From positions 87,991,576-88,055,575 of the forward strand of contig JAPWDM010000001.1 in NCBI GenBank assembly GCA_035578155.1: a stretch of DNA of 64,000 bases. Direction: 5' to 3'. The notes beneath the pieces were generated by a model that saw nothing but the letters and a program-made list of their open reading frames with translations, did not search any database and was not told the origin of the DNA. A program made the position numbers and the translations under genes. The stretch comes from Brachynemurus nebulosus (Eukaryota > Arthropoda > Insecta > Neuroptera > Myrmeleontidae). The number at the start of each line of letters is the position of its first letter. Position 1 is the first letter of the stretch. Of this stretch, positions 11,326-21,454 are shown piece after piece.

Positions 11326-11408
11326 AGTAAAAAATAAAATATCATTTTTCATTTAAGGTTTTTATATATTTTTATTTGAGGTTGCGAGAGCAAGAACGGC
11401 CTAACAAA

Positions 11409-11738
11409 CAGGGCGGTAACTAATCCCGCCCCTTGGCAAAAAAGCGGGGACCTTTTGTTTTTTTTTTGCTCCTTAATCGTTTCCCTCCCTAATTTTACAG
11501 AAATACCGCCCTTAAAATTACGCCCACCGACCAAAAAAAAAAAAAAAAACGGTGACCTTTTTTTTACTTGTCAGTCGTTTGCTCGTTTCCTGCCCTAATT
11601 TTACAAAAATACCGCCCTTAAAATTTTCCAAGAAATTTAGAAATTTGGAATTTCTTGAATTCTCTTGGGGGGGGGGGGGCTTTGACTGGAGGCCCCGGAG
11701 TAATGCCCCGGCTTCCCCAGCCTAGTCACTGCCCCCTG
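11409..11738. mobile_element. hAT-like MITE (CAGGG ends)
   Basis: It begins CAGGGCGGTAACTA and ends CTAGTCACTGCCCCCTG, an imperfect inverted repeat. The flanking 8-mers are CTAACAAA (11401-11408) and CTAACCAA (11739-11746), seven of eight identical, consistent with a hAT duplication. Inside are poly-A/T and poly-G runs and repeated ACCGCCCTTAAAATT segments. The 5' part resembles the 198-bp MITE at 45091-45288 (shared GGCAAAAAAAGCGGnGACCTT and AATTTAGAAATTTGGA), so both belong to one family. No coding sequence. Confidence 0.65.
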
Positions 11739-11746
11739 CTAACCAA

Positions 11747-12059
11747 CAAAATTGTGAAAATTCATTGCTTTATGTGTTTGTGAGATATATCTTCTTTGCA
11801 ATCAAAATGTTGTAAGTGCAATTTATAGTCCTTCCAAAAAATGGGACCTCCTAAACTATGGTTTGCATTAATGATTTTGTGTTTTACGTATGCGCAATAA
11901 CGGCTTTAGTTAGATAGGCCATTTTTGCATTAATACACCATCCGGTTTTTGTGAAGTGTATTAGCTATTAAATATTTATATTAAAGAAAATGTATAATAA
12001 TTAATAACATTGTAGAAGGCTTTGTCTAAAAATGTAAAAAATACTGATTAGTGCTTACT
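11747..12059. other. AT-rich DNA, nothing recognised
   Basis: No supported feature. Confidence 0.35.
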
Positions 12060-14780
12060 ATAAAGGGCATAGCCCGGTAAGATAGGGAAAACGGCCCTTG
12101 ACGCAAAATTGATTGTTTTTGTAGGAGATAATACTTCTTAGCCTCAGATACATTCTTGCCAAATAGGGAATATGCATGTTTTTTAGAAAATTGTGAAACA
12201 TTTTTTAGAATATTCTATACATGTCACAAATTCTTATGACAGTTCTTTTTGTTTGATTAATTTTAGTTTTCATAACGAAATTAATGTAAATTATCTACCT
12301 TAAATAAAATTTCCGCCAAAGCGGTACATTTGAGCAATGAGCGATCCTATTGGTTGTGACGTTTAATGTATAAATTTCACCAAATATGCCAGATATATAT
12401 ACTGAATGAAATATGCACTAAAGGTATGACATAGAGTACCATAAATAATAGGATACACTCTATAAACTTTGTCACTGATACGAAAACATATATCAAATAG
12501 AATAAAAATTAATTTTTGAATATTTAAGAATATTTTGTAACTTGTCACAATCAATACTTATTATTGTTAAAATAAATTGATTTAGGTAACTAGGAAAATA
12601 TTAAATATTGGTCATTATTTTTTTAAAAAGGAGTTGCTATGAAAAAAAAATATTCATTGATTTTAATTTTTTAAAAAATTTGTAAGAGGAAACATTCTTA
12701 AAAATTAAATTGAAAATTAATTATTTAATTCATTAACTATTTAATATATTTGCTAAATTTTATTCGTCAAAAAAATTAAAATATTGGCAGATATGGAAAG
12801 CAGTGGAGAATAAACGATTAGATTTTTGATATTATCAGAAGCAGTGCCATCTACAGAACGAATTATATAACAATGCTGTTGGCCTGGGTGGTAATAACTT
12901 TCTTATTTTAATATCTTCAAGTGACGTCAGCGCGCCAAGTTGTGATGTTTAAATAATGATAATGTAAAATGAAAAATCATTTTTTTATTTTTCTGAAATA
13001 AAGGCGCAAATTGTATTCATAATATATTTTTGTGATTTTTTGATATCAACTTAAACTATTTTTAAAATAAATGAAAAACATGCATATTCCCTATTTCAAC
13101 CCTCCGAGGCTAATAGTTTACGAATACCCAAACAGGAAAAAATTTCCAAAAAAATTTTTTTTGGACGAAATTACTGAGCCTATTTATTTGAGTTTAATAT
13201 ATATTGTATACCCACCTTAGGCAAGGTAATAAAAAAAAAATTAACGTTATATCCCTTTATTATACTAATTTTTTTTAATTTTTAAATTTAAGTAAATTTT
13301 TTTTTGGCACTTACGCGTTAGCGACACCCACCATTTTTTGTTCAATAATATGTCTCTTAGTAATCTATAACATATATTTTTATGGAAAAATTTTAGTTGG
13401 TAGAACATAGTAATATTTCAATACAAATGCATGCCATGTTCGGTACTACATATATTACTTATGTATAAAAAGGACCATAAAGTAAAGCATCTGCCTTATT
13501 TATAAAACACAGTAGAACTCTAAGGAGTGCAACAAAATGTTCTCTTCCCCTCTGAGTTGCAGTTCTTGGAGTTCCTGTGACTGTCTAAAAAAATATACAT
13601 TTTGACTTGTTATAAAAAATATGTTTTAACTTGCTAAAAATTAATTTTCAAGGTTAATTTTACAATGAATCTTAATATTTGAATGAAATCAATAAAATTA
13701 TCTCAGCATACTTACTAATTAAAATTATATCTAACTCAACAAAAATTATAAGTTTTATAAACTTTATTCAAATAAAGATAATAATAATAACAATAATACG
13801 TCTTAAATGTTATATTGTTTTAATAATAATAAACATTAACTTAATAAATTGGTACAAAAAACTTCAACAATGTATAGTAATAACAACAATCCGGCTAAAA
13901 CCTGTTGCAGTTATTACATGTACATATAACTAACTTGAAGAAAGTAGTGTACATTTGTACGCAATATGTAGCTCGTCCCTCTCACTTGATGTTTTTGTTG
14001 CACTTCTTAAGGAAGTGCAGAAAGTGGATTTTTTCTGTAATAAAATTACATACGTTCATAACTACGACAAACAAGCTTAGACAAACGTCTAGCTTTATCT
14101 GCCGTTTGTCTTATTTTGCTAACACAATGACGGGTCATGCGGAATTATAACGAAATGACCAACTGGTATACTATAGCACTATATATAGCACTATATATAA
14201 TACTATAGACAGCTAATCAACTTTGTATGAAATTACTGACATCGTAAGACGTGGTGTATGAGCTAACCAAGTTTCAAAGGAAAAAACTCTAACAAAAGAT
14301 AAATCAATGTCTATTTTGTTTTATTGATAAAGAAAAGACAAACGGCAGATAGTGTTGGATTTTTGTAAATTTGAACTAGTTTATCGTAGTTATGAACGTA
14401 TGTAATTATATTATCTTAGAAATAGGGTAGATATTTATAGTCCTTTTTATACATAAGTAATATATGTAGTACCGAACATGGCATGCATTTGTATTGAAAT
14501 ATTACTATGTTCTACCAACTAAAATTTTTTCATAAAAATATATGTTATAGAGTACTAGGAGACAAATTATTGAACAAAAAATGGTGGGTGTCGTTAACGC
14601 GTAAGTGTCAAAAAAAATTTTTGAAAATTTTTGTCTATTTATGTATTCATAAACTATTAGCCTCGGAGGGTTGAAATTTGGCAGGAATGTATCTGGGGCT
14701 AAGAAGTATTATTTCTTATAAAAACAATCAATTTTTCGTCAAGGGCCGTTTTCCCTATCTTACCCGGCTATGCCCTTTAT
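12060..14780. mobile_element. Foldback-type element with long inverted arms
   Basis: It starts ATAAAGGGCATAGCCCGGTA and ends with the matching inverse TACCCGGCTATGCCCTTTAT. Pairing continues inward: the left arm (12060-12164 plus 13092-13485) matches the right arm (about 14430-14780), with about 170 extra bases in the left. Shared landmarks are CCCTCCGAGGCTAATAGTTT, TTACGCGTTAnCGACACCCA and CATGGCATGCATTTGTATTG, each inverted in the other arm. A second inverted pair lies within the centre (about 14045-14110 and 14333-14411). No transposase remains. The left arm carries the nested MITE at 12166-13091. A target duplication could not be defined (CT at most). Confidence 0.7.
12166..13091. mobile_element. 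Nested MITE in the left arm of the foldback element
   Basis: It begins GGGAATATGCATGTTTTT and ends with the exact inverse AAAACATGCATATTCCC, flanked by TA on each side. The opposite arm of the host element (about 14665-14690, reversed) reads GCCAAATTTCAACCC with no insert, giving a direct view of the empty site. Comparison with that site leaves either no duplication or a 2-bp AT/TA duplication, consistent with a Tc1/mariner/pogo-type transposase. The 926-bp interior is AT-rich with no significant coding frame. Confidence 0.7.
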
Positions 14781-15605
14781 CTAAGGAACTGGTATCGCTG
14801 TAGATAACTGTGATTGAATAAAGCGACGCTAACATGAAAACAATGTACTCGTAATAACACAAAATGTCAATATTAATAATCAATTGTAAGTAAGATTCCG
14901 TGTAGGGCACAAGTTATTGATGAAAATAATACCATAGGAACTTATTTGCAAGGTATGTATACTACTACAAAAACTTAAGGGAGCAAAAAAAAAATTTGTT
15001 GATTTTTTAGTGATTTTTGAAGGGCTGTATTTACGTGAAAAATGGTCGTATCGAGATAATAAAAAAAGCGTTTTGAAGCTCCAAGATTCTAGTTTTGAGA
15101 TCTTTCGTCCAACAATTTTTAGGAGTGACAGTTATCGAGCAATTCTAAGGAATAACACAAAAATTGAAAATTTTTTGCTCTTTTTCTTTCGGTCTACGGG
15201 CTTGAAAAATTTTGTTACAGTAAAGCCATGGTATTGACTTGATAGCCTGTTTATTCAGCTTCAGTTTCCTTTTTTAAATTTTTCTGTACGTTGAATTGTT
15301 TCGGAGATATCCAACGTTGAATGCAAAAGGATCCTTTTTGCTTTAACCATCGATATCTCAGTAACCAGTGATTGGACAGAATATTGAAGGGCAGTTTTTG
15401 AATCTGGAATAAATTTCTTGCAAGACTGTGCTACGTACTTTAGGGAAAAAATTTTTTTCATCCTTAAGTTTAACCTGAAAAATGTGAAGAAAAGGAACCT
15501 TTTTCCTTGTTGCGAAAAATTGTGCGCATCCTTGCGAATATTGATGCGGAATCTAATATTTGTACGAATTTTTAAATCTCACTGTACCCCCAATAACCCT
15601 ATTGT
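14781..15605. other. AT-rich unassigned DNA
   Basis: No gene recognised. Between about 14990 and 15600 there are several loosely related sentences (AAATTTTTnTGnGTTGAATTG, CGATATCTCAGTAACCAGTG, GGCTGTATTTACGTGAAAAATGG) typical of old dispersed repeats. No ends could be fixed. Confidence 0.3.
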
Positions 15606-15740
15606 AATAGTATGTGCAACTCGTGCGGGATTGTCGATTGCTCATTTGAACGAATGAGTGCACTCGCTACGATCGTGCGCTTAACTTCCCTCTCGTGGGC
15701 AATCGACAATTTCCCGCCCTTATTGCACAGTATACTATTT
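15606..15740. repeat. 135-bp hairpin repeat, copy 1
   Basis: A near-palindromic unit from AATAGTATGTGCAACTCGTG to GTATACTATT, with stem sequence GCGGGATTGTCGATTGC pairing with GCAATCGACAATTTCCCGC. The same unit occurs inverted at 58897-59031. It has no coding capacity and behaves like a small palindromic MITE. Confidence 0.65.
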
Positions 15741-15862
15741 CCAAACATGTACGAGCCAGCACATTGGAAAGATGTACTGGTTGCGAAGAAAAAAAAAAAG
15801 CCGTTCCAAATAACTGAGATGAGAAAAGAAGATTTTTTCTCAACGATGATATTGGAAAAAAC

Positions 15863-16813
15863 TATAACTACTTTTTTATAATAAAATAAAATAAAACAAA
15901 AATGAAACAAAATATGTAGTTATGTAAATGATTTACTGTCGTGAAAAGAAACACGACCACGATGTTAGTTGATTTTATTTGCTTGTAAGCCAGAGTATAA
16001 AAAAAAGTCGCAGTGGAAATGGGGCTTTAGATGTTACACAAAAAGGTAATATGGATCGTATCGATCTACTAAACGATTATAAGAAAAAAGATATGTCTAT
16101 GGTATGAGGATGGGTGCGGTTGTTTATCTATGATTCCGCGCGTTTTTGACAAATGTCAAAATTACGTGAAATCTAATATTGTTGGTTGGGTTAATGAAAA
16201 TAAAGGGTAAAAAAAAAACTAGATAATGTTTGAAAATGGTGATGAATGAGCGTTTTGGATTTTACGTAAGTGGTTATAGGAACGGGAAAGGTGCGGTGAT
16301 AAATAAAAAGATTGTAAAAAATGTTGGTCGAAGGGTTATCTTTGGAAAACGTAATGTACCTTGTTAAACAAATGCACTGAGTAGATGACGATGATTTAAT
16401 TCGACCTTTTTCACGATTAAATGAATAACTCCTGTCGAAAATTCCTTTTCTGTTGTTAAAATATTTAAAATAATACAACAGATTTTTCGAAGAAGGTGTC
16501 GAACGTTTAACTCAAAGTTGGAAGTTGGAAATTATTTCACAAAATTTTACTCGGTGAGAGGCATTTATTTAACAATTAAATAAAATAAACAATTTTACAA
16601 CAATATGTATTTATTTTAGATTTATGTTTACACGATCGCGTTAAAATTTGTAATGTTAAAAAATATATTGTGTGTGTCGCTGAAATTTTGAAAACCAATT
16701 GTCCTAAGAGAGGGAGAAAATATCCCACCATTTTTGGTGACGTATGAGTATATTAAGTAATTATTGTAAAAATATGTGAATGTAATCGTATATAACAATT
16801 TATTATTGTTATA
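15863..16813 (-). repeat. 3' LTR of the Gypsy element
   Basis: 951 bp, the downstream partner of the LTR at 21455-22405. TTTATT on the plus strand gives several AATAAA candidates for RNA 3'-end formation on the coding strand. Confidence 0.93.
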
Positions 16814-16826
16814 TTATCTTCTCCTC
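16814..16826 (-). other. Polypurine tract
   Basis: On the coding strand GAGGAGAAGATAA lies directly before the 3' LTR, the expected position for the primer of plus-strand DNA synthesis. Confidence 0.65.
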
Positions 16827-16966
16827 AGGACAATAGTTTTTTTTTTTGGATGGCGAATCCAGATGTGATGGATGTTGACGATCGCGGCCTCCACTGCGGA
16901 AGCGAATGCCGGCCCCAGTGTGATAGGTAGTGATACTGACCATTATACTACCGAAGATGTTTAGTA

Positions 16967-19900
16967 CTAGTGATGCCGGTCTCCGGCGCGTTGAGGGGTA
17001 CTCGGATGGTAGCGCTTAATTTGGTCGACGTGTGCTCGGTGTATGCGACTTGTGTTCCAATCACGAAGTACAACTGATACAGGTGTTGTAAAACGGAGTA
17101 TTTGTCGTGGCTTGCTCCACCTTGGCAGAAATTTTTTGGTGGTAGTGTACGGCTTCGATATACGAATAATTTTCTGCACAACGGTGTCCCCAACCTTGAA
17201 CTTGTGCGATGGTGGTCGACGTCGATTGAAGTATCTGGACTGTCGTGCACTAGCTTGACGAAGATACGATTCTACAGATTGTCGCGTAGGTATTTTATCA
17301 CCTTGTAGAATACGTCTGACGTCATATAGATTGTCAAATGGATTTAACAATTCTCTTTTGAAGAAAATCGATGACGGTGTATGCTTCGTGCTGTCGTGCG
17401 AGGTGGTGTTGTAGGCGTACACGACGGAGCTAATGAATTTGTCCCAGTCACGATGTTTGGCACTGTGTTCCATAATCGTAGTGGACAAATTGGTCACGAC
17501 AGTCCTGACGTAGCGTTCGGCGATGTTGGAACTTGGGTGATAGGGTGTCGTGGTGACGTGGTTAATTCCCCACCTGAGACACATCGCGTGGAATTCCTTG
17601 GAGCAAAAGGAGCGAGAATTATCTGAAACAATTATCGCTGGCGGGCCGAATTGGTAAAATAGCGCTTCCATCTTCTGTACTGTCACCTTGGAAGTGAGTC
17701 TTGAAACAGGTATGGCCTGCAAAAACTTTGAAAAAGTGTCAACAATAATAATACAGTATTTGTTTCTTTTAGAGCTGGAGGCGATAGGCCCGCAATGATC
17801 GATTGCGATTTTATACCAGGGAAATTTTGGTACCACATTATGCATGGGGGCACCGGTTTTCTTCGATAGGGGCTTACATCTCTGGCAGATATCACAAGCC
17901 ATGACGTAGTCACGTACGTCTTGGAATAGTCGAGGCCAAGAGAATCGTCGAGCTATGTTCCGATAGGTCTTGGTGGAATTCGGATGAGTCGACGCATTAT
18001 GAAAATAATATATGATGATTTTCCTAAGTGATGCTGGTATGTATATCCGTTTCTGTCGATGTTTTCCAACTATTTTACATAAGACACCGGCGGAAAGGCA
18101 GAAGTTTTTTGTGACATCATTGTCGATACCTTGTTCCAGGTACCGTATGATGCTGCTGCACTCTTCGTCAGTATTCTGGTGATGTTTTATGGAGGGAAAA
18201 ACTTCAGGAACGGATGTCAATAAATTACATCGGGGTGGTGGTATTATATTAGGAAGATCGTCATAGGATTTCACATTTTCTAATGGTGAATTTGTTTTGT
18301 CAGGTGGTTGTTCATCGTCGTCTTTGTATAGGCGTGTCAGAGCGTCTGCGATGTTCATATCGCCACGAATATGAACGACGGAGAAGTCGAAGTCCGCTAA
18401 GCTCAACATCCACCGAGCTGTGCGGCCGCACTGTTTTGGTGAATTATAGAGATGAGTAACGGCGTTGTTGTCGCAGTGTACTTCGAACTTCTGGTGTTGT
18501 AAGTAGTCTTTAAATTTCTGTACGCTCCATACAAGAGAAAGTGCTTCTTTTTCGTAGATGGTATAGTGGCTTTCAGGATTTGTAAGCTTTCTGGAGGCGT
18601 ATGCGATTGGATGGATGTCATCGCCATGTTTTTGCAGTAACACACTTCCCAAACAATTGTCGGAAGCATCACATTTCAGTATAAATGACTTACTGAAGTC
18701 AGGGAACTTCAAGACTGGAGTGGCGGTAAGCTTGTCTTTGATTTTTTGAAAAGCCTCCATTTGTTCTGGTCCAAATTGAAATTTAATTCCCTTCTTTTTT
18801 AGGTGGTTAAGTGGTGCTGCTAACTCGGCAAATTTTGGGATGAATTTGCTGAAAAATGACGCCATCCCCAGAAAACTACGGAGCTGTTTCAAGTTTCGTG
18901 GTGGTGGTAAATCGATGACAGCTTGAATCTTGTCATTATCTACGGAAAGTCCTTCACTGGAAATGATGTGCCCGAGGAAGCGCAGCTTCTTCATGAACAT
19001 TTGGCATTTTTGAGGATTTATAGTAAATCCAGCATCTCCTAAACGTCGTAGAACTTCTCGTAGGTGAGTTTTATGTTCGTCGATGGACGGTGACCATATT
19101 AAAAGATCGTCGCTATACTGTGTACAATATTTATATTTTAGATCACCCAAAATTTCGTTCAGGATACGATTTAATGCCTGACTGCTGGTCGCCAAACCCA
19201 TTGGGAACCTGGTGAACTCGAATTGACCATGTACCGTGATGAAACTTGTTATTTTACGTGATTTGTAATCTAATGGACACTGATAGTAGGCGTTGCCGAT
19301 ATCTAGCCGTGAAAAAACTTTAGCTCCACCCAACGACATGAAGGCTTGATTTATGTCGAGTTGTGGAAACGGATCGTAAAGTAAAGACTTATTCAATTTT
19401 CTGTAGTCGATCACGAGTCTGAAGGTATTGTCTTTTTTAGGTACTAAAAAGGCTGGACTCGCGAATGGACTCTTGCTTTTTTGAATCACCCCTTGTTCGA
19501 GAAGTGTATCCAAAAGTCTTCTCATGTGTTCCGCTCTTGGTGGTGGCATTGAGTATGGCCGTTGGTATACTGGTGTCTTATCACGTAAAATAATTTTCAT
19601 CTTATATTGCGCAGCATAGCCAATTCGATCGGTTAATACGTGTTGGAATTCCGTGAGTATAGCATTGAGATCCTCTTGGTCTGATTCGGAAAGTTGAAAT
19701 GGAAGTTCAACAAGTAGATTCAAATTGTCTTCGATTGTTTTTAAGTGTAACATTGCCGTTGTTGAATGTTGACTACTGAAGTTAAAGTTTATTGTTTTGT
19801 TTTTGTAGTTTAATATTGCTTTTGTTTTTATTAAGAATGAGTTACCAAGTATTAATTGTGTAGATAGATCTTTTATTACGTAGAATTTAGTTTTCCAGGT

Positions 19901-20215
19901 TAAGTTATTTATTTTTAGGATAGTTGTTAGTATTTTATGTATAGTTGTAGTTTTATTATTAGGTAGTTTTATTTTTATATTAGTTTTAGTTATAGTGTAG
20001 TTTTTATTATTATTAAATTTTAAGTTTTTTATTAATTCGTTATTTATATAGTTCGTAGTCGACCCACTATCTATTAAGGCACTCATTTTAATATTGTTTA
20101 GTTCAACATCTATGAACGGCAGTGTATTATAGTATTTATTAAAGCACTTCGATGAAATATTAAAGCTTTTCATCAAGGGTGTAAAAATCTTCGACCGTGG
20201 CTCCGAAGTATTCAC
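16967..20215 (-). CDS. pol: Pol polyprotein of the Gypsy element (protease, RT, RNase H, integrase)
   Basis: The 1,082-residue open frame runs to a stop at 16969-16967. The frame itself stays open upstream to about 20254 and has no ATG at its head, so translation by frameshift from gag is expected. Protease: ALIDSGSTTNYIN near residue 45 (catalytic D). Reverse transcriptase: residues about 210-400, with SRLDIGNAYYQ and the palm box YSDD (YxDD with serine at x). RNase H: KCDASD, YEKEALSL and CDNN, residues about 510-590. Integrase: an H-H-C-C finger ending MACDICQRC, then D (IAIDHCGP), D (VSDNSRSF) and E (NIAERYVR). A GPY/F-like module (KFLPRWSKPRQILRF) lies near the C-terminus. No stop or frameshift interrupts the domains. 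This copy could supply all enzymes for retrotransposition. Confidence 0.93.
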   Translation of the reverse strand: MNTSEPRSKIFTPLMKSFNISSKCFNKYYNTLPFIDVELNNIKMSALIDSGSTTNYINNELIKNLKFNNNKNYTITKTNIKIKLPNNKTTTIHKILTTILKINNLTWKTKFYVIKDLSTQLILGNSFLIKTKAILNYKNKTINFNFSSQHSTTAMLHLKTIEDNLNLLVELPFQLSESDQEDLNAILTEFQHVLTDRIGYAAQYKMKIILRDKTPVYQRPYSMPPPRAEHMRRLLDTLLEQGVIQKSKSPFASPAFLVPKKDNTFRLVIDYRKLNKSLLYDPFPQLDINQAFMSLGGAKVFSRLDIGNAYYQCPLDYKSRKITSFITVHGQFEFTRFPMGLATSSQALNRILNEILGDLKYKYCTQYSDDLLIWSPSIDEHKTHLREVLRRLGDAGFTINPQKCQMFMKKLRFLGHIISSEGLSVDNDKIQAVIDLPPPRNLKQLRSFLGMASFFSKFIPKFAELAAPLNHLKKKGIKFQFGPEQMEAFQKIKDKLTATPVLKFPDFSKSFILKCDASDNCLGSVLLQKHGDDIHPIAYASRKLTNPESHYTIYEKEALSLVWSVQKFKDYLQHQKFEVHCDNNAVTHLYNSPKQCGRTARWMLSLADFDFSVVHIRGDMNIADALTRLYKDDDEQPPDKTNSPLENVKSYDDLPNIIPPPRCNLLTSVPEVFPSIKHHQNTDEECSSIIRYLEQGIDNDVTKNFCLSAGVLCKIVGKHRQKRIYIPASLRKIIIYYFHNASTHPNSTKTYRNIARRFSWPRLFQDVRDYVMACDICQRCKPLSKKTGAPMHNVVPKFPWYKIAIDHCGPIASSSKRNKYCIIIVDTFSKFLQAIPVSRLTSKVTVQKMEALFYQFGPPAIIVSDNSRSFCSKEFHAMCLRWGINHVTTTPYHPSSNIAERYVRTVVTNLSTTIMEHSAKHRDWDKFISSVVYAYNTTSHDSTKHTPSSIFFKRELLNPFDNLYDVRRILQGDKIPTRQSVESYLRQASARQSRYFNRRRPPSHKFKVGDTVVQKIIRISKPYTTTKKFLPRWSKPRQILRFTTPVSVVLRDWNTSRIHRAHVDQIKRYHPSTPQRAGDRHH

Positions 20216-21324
20216 ATCCTTGACACTGACAAGTTTTTTGAAGTAGACGTCGATTCAGTTTCTCTTTGTTGAGCCAATTTGATACGTTGTCTTGCGTCTT
20301 CTAATCTTTTGGCAATGGTAAATAGCTCCTGCATAGTTCGTGGAATGGAAATGTGACAGATTAGTTGTAGATAATCTGAATTGCAACTGTCCCAAATATG
20401 CGCGAGAATTGAGTCGTCGTCTACTGAATTCAGCGCACAAGCAACGCGGTAAACGTCTTTAGAGAAGTCGATAAGTGTTTCTTCCGGTTTCTGATACCTG
20501 AATATTCTTGAGAGGGTAATTCTGTTAATTTGTTGCCTTGTTAAGAATGTTTTAAGTAGTTCCTTTTTTAATACCGTCCAAGTTAATTTATCTTTAGCAC
20601 ACATCGCGAGAAATGAACGTAGTTCTCCGGAAACAACCATCATTACTGATTTTAATAGATTTTGAAATGGAACTATTTCAAGTTGGGTTATTTCGTCCAT
20701 CTCTATTATAAATTCTATCAGTAAATCAGGTGAGGAACCATCTGTATTTGGTATTTTTGAAAACAACTGGCTAACATTGGGACGCAGCACGTCTGACGTC
20801 ATCATGTTTTCCATGCGGTCGTTTAAGGCGTGGATCAAAGTTGAATTCATAGCGGTAGCTTGTGCCAACATGTGAATTACGTGATCGTTTGCATGCGTTC
20901 CAGTTGAAGCCTGTTGTTGATCTGTTTGTGTTGCGGTTTGAAACGTCGGAATGCTTGTTTTATCGGGATCCTTCTTGTTTGAAGCTGCGTTTAGCTGCTG
21001 AAAATCTTCTTCTTCTGAAGTATACGACTGTTTTTCGATTGTCGTATACTCTGGATTCGAAAAACGTTTCGGCGTTTCAAACGACTCCGATAGTTTGTCG
21101 TCTGGTTTCTCACTTGGTTTTACACGTGTGGCCTCTTGGGAAGAGTATTTAGGTATCGCGCCGGTACATGCTGCTGTTGCTTGCGTGCTTGTCGATGTAC
21201 TTGGTACTGTGGTCGTAACGGCAGTTGAAAATGTGGCTTGGGGTGTCGATGCGTCTGCTTGCTGTACATTACGTTTCCTTAGGTTGTAAACGGAATCGGA
21301 AGATGGGGATTTAACCAGGGGCAT
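20212..21324 (-). CDS. gag: Gag polyprotein of the Gypsy element
   Basis: An ATG at 21324-21322 opens a 370-residue frame ending at TGA 20214-20212. Residues 1-160 are polar and low in complexity (threonine, serine, glutamine). Residues about 195-350 form a helical capsid-like domain of the retrotransposon-gag type, including LIEFIIEMDEITQLE, SFLAMCAKDKLTWTVLK and RVACALNSVDDD. Gag packages the RNA in virus-like particles. No CCHC zinc knuckle is visible before the stop, which is unusual; RNA binding may rely on the basic C-terminal tail. It overlaps pol by about 40 bases in the -1 frame. The frame is uninterrupted. Confidence 0.88.
   Translation of the reverse strand: MPLVKSPSSDSVYNLRKRNVQQADASTPQATFSTAVTTTVPSTSTSTQATAACTGAIPKYSSQEATRVKPSEKPDDKLSESFETPKRFSNPEYTTIEKQSYTSEEEDFQQLNAASNKKDPDKTSIPTFQTATQTDQQQASTGTHANDHVIHMLAQATAMNSTLIHALNDRMENMMTSDVLRPNVSQLFSKIPNTDGSSPDLLIEFIIEMDEITQLEIVPFQNLLKSVMMVVSGELRSFLAMCAKDKLTWTVLKKELLKTFLTRQQINRITLSRIFRYQKPEETLIDFSKDVYRVACALNSVDDDSILAHIWDSCNSDYLQLICHISIPRTMQELFTIAKRLEDARQRIKLAQQRETESTSTSKNLSVSRM
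20233..20239 (-). promoter_or_regulatory. -1 ribosomal frameshift slippery site
   Basis: In the gag frame the codons TCA AAA AAC give the heptamer A AAA AAC, a canonical X-XXY-YYZ slippery sequence, 18 bases before the gag stop. The pol frame is -1 to gag and is open from about 20254, so slipping here joins Gag to Pol. No downstream pseudoknot was resolved by eye. Confidence 0.8.
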
Positions 21325-21440
21325 GATTAGTAATTAATTGGAGGGGACAAAAAAAAATGTATGTAATTATTATGAATGAAATAAATTATTGAAATTTAAA
21401 AGAACTGATTTGTGCTTTTATTTACAATCGTTTAAAGATT

Positions 21441-21450
21441 TCTGCTACCA
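21441..21450 (-). other. Primer-binding site, initiator tRNA-Met type
   Basis: Four bases after the 5' LTR the coding strand reads TGGTAGCAGA. This is complementary to the 3' end of eukaryotic initiator tRNA-Met (ending TCTGCTACCA). The match is 10 bases, so other tRNAs ending in CTACCA are not fully excluded. Confidence 0.7.
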
Positions 21451-21454
21451 TTTC

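Noticed and set aside
16191..16478. 95-codon open frame with an exact duplicate at 21783-22070
   Set aside because: Both lie inside the LTRs of the Gypsy element; the duplication is explained by the LTRs and no domain is visible.
18403..18672. 89-codon frame within the Gypsy pol region
   Set aside because: Out-of-frame shadow of the RNase H coding sequence.
21441..21450. Match to a tRNA 3' end
   Set aside because: This is the retrotransposon primer-binding site, not a tRNA gene; no cloverleaf is present.
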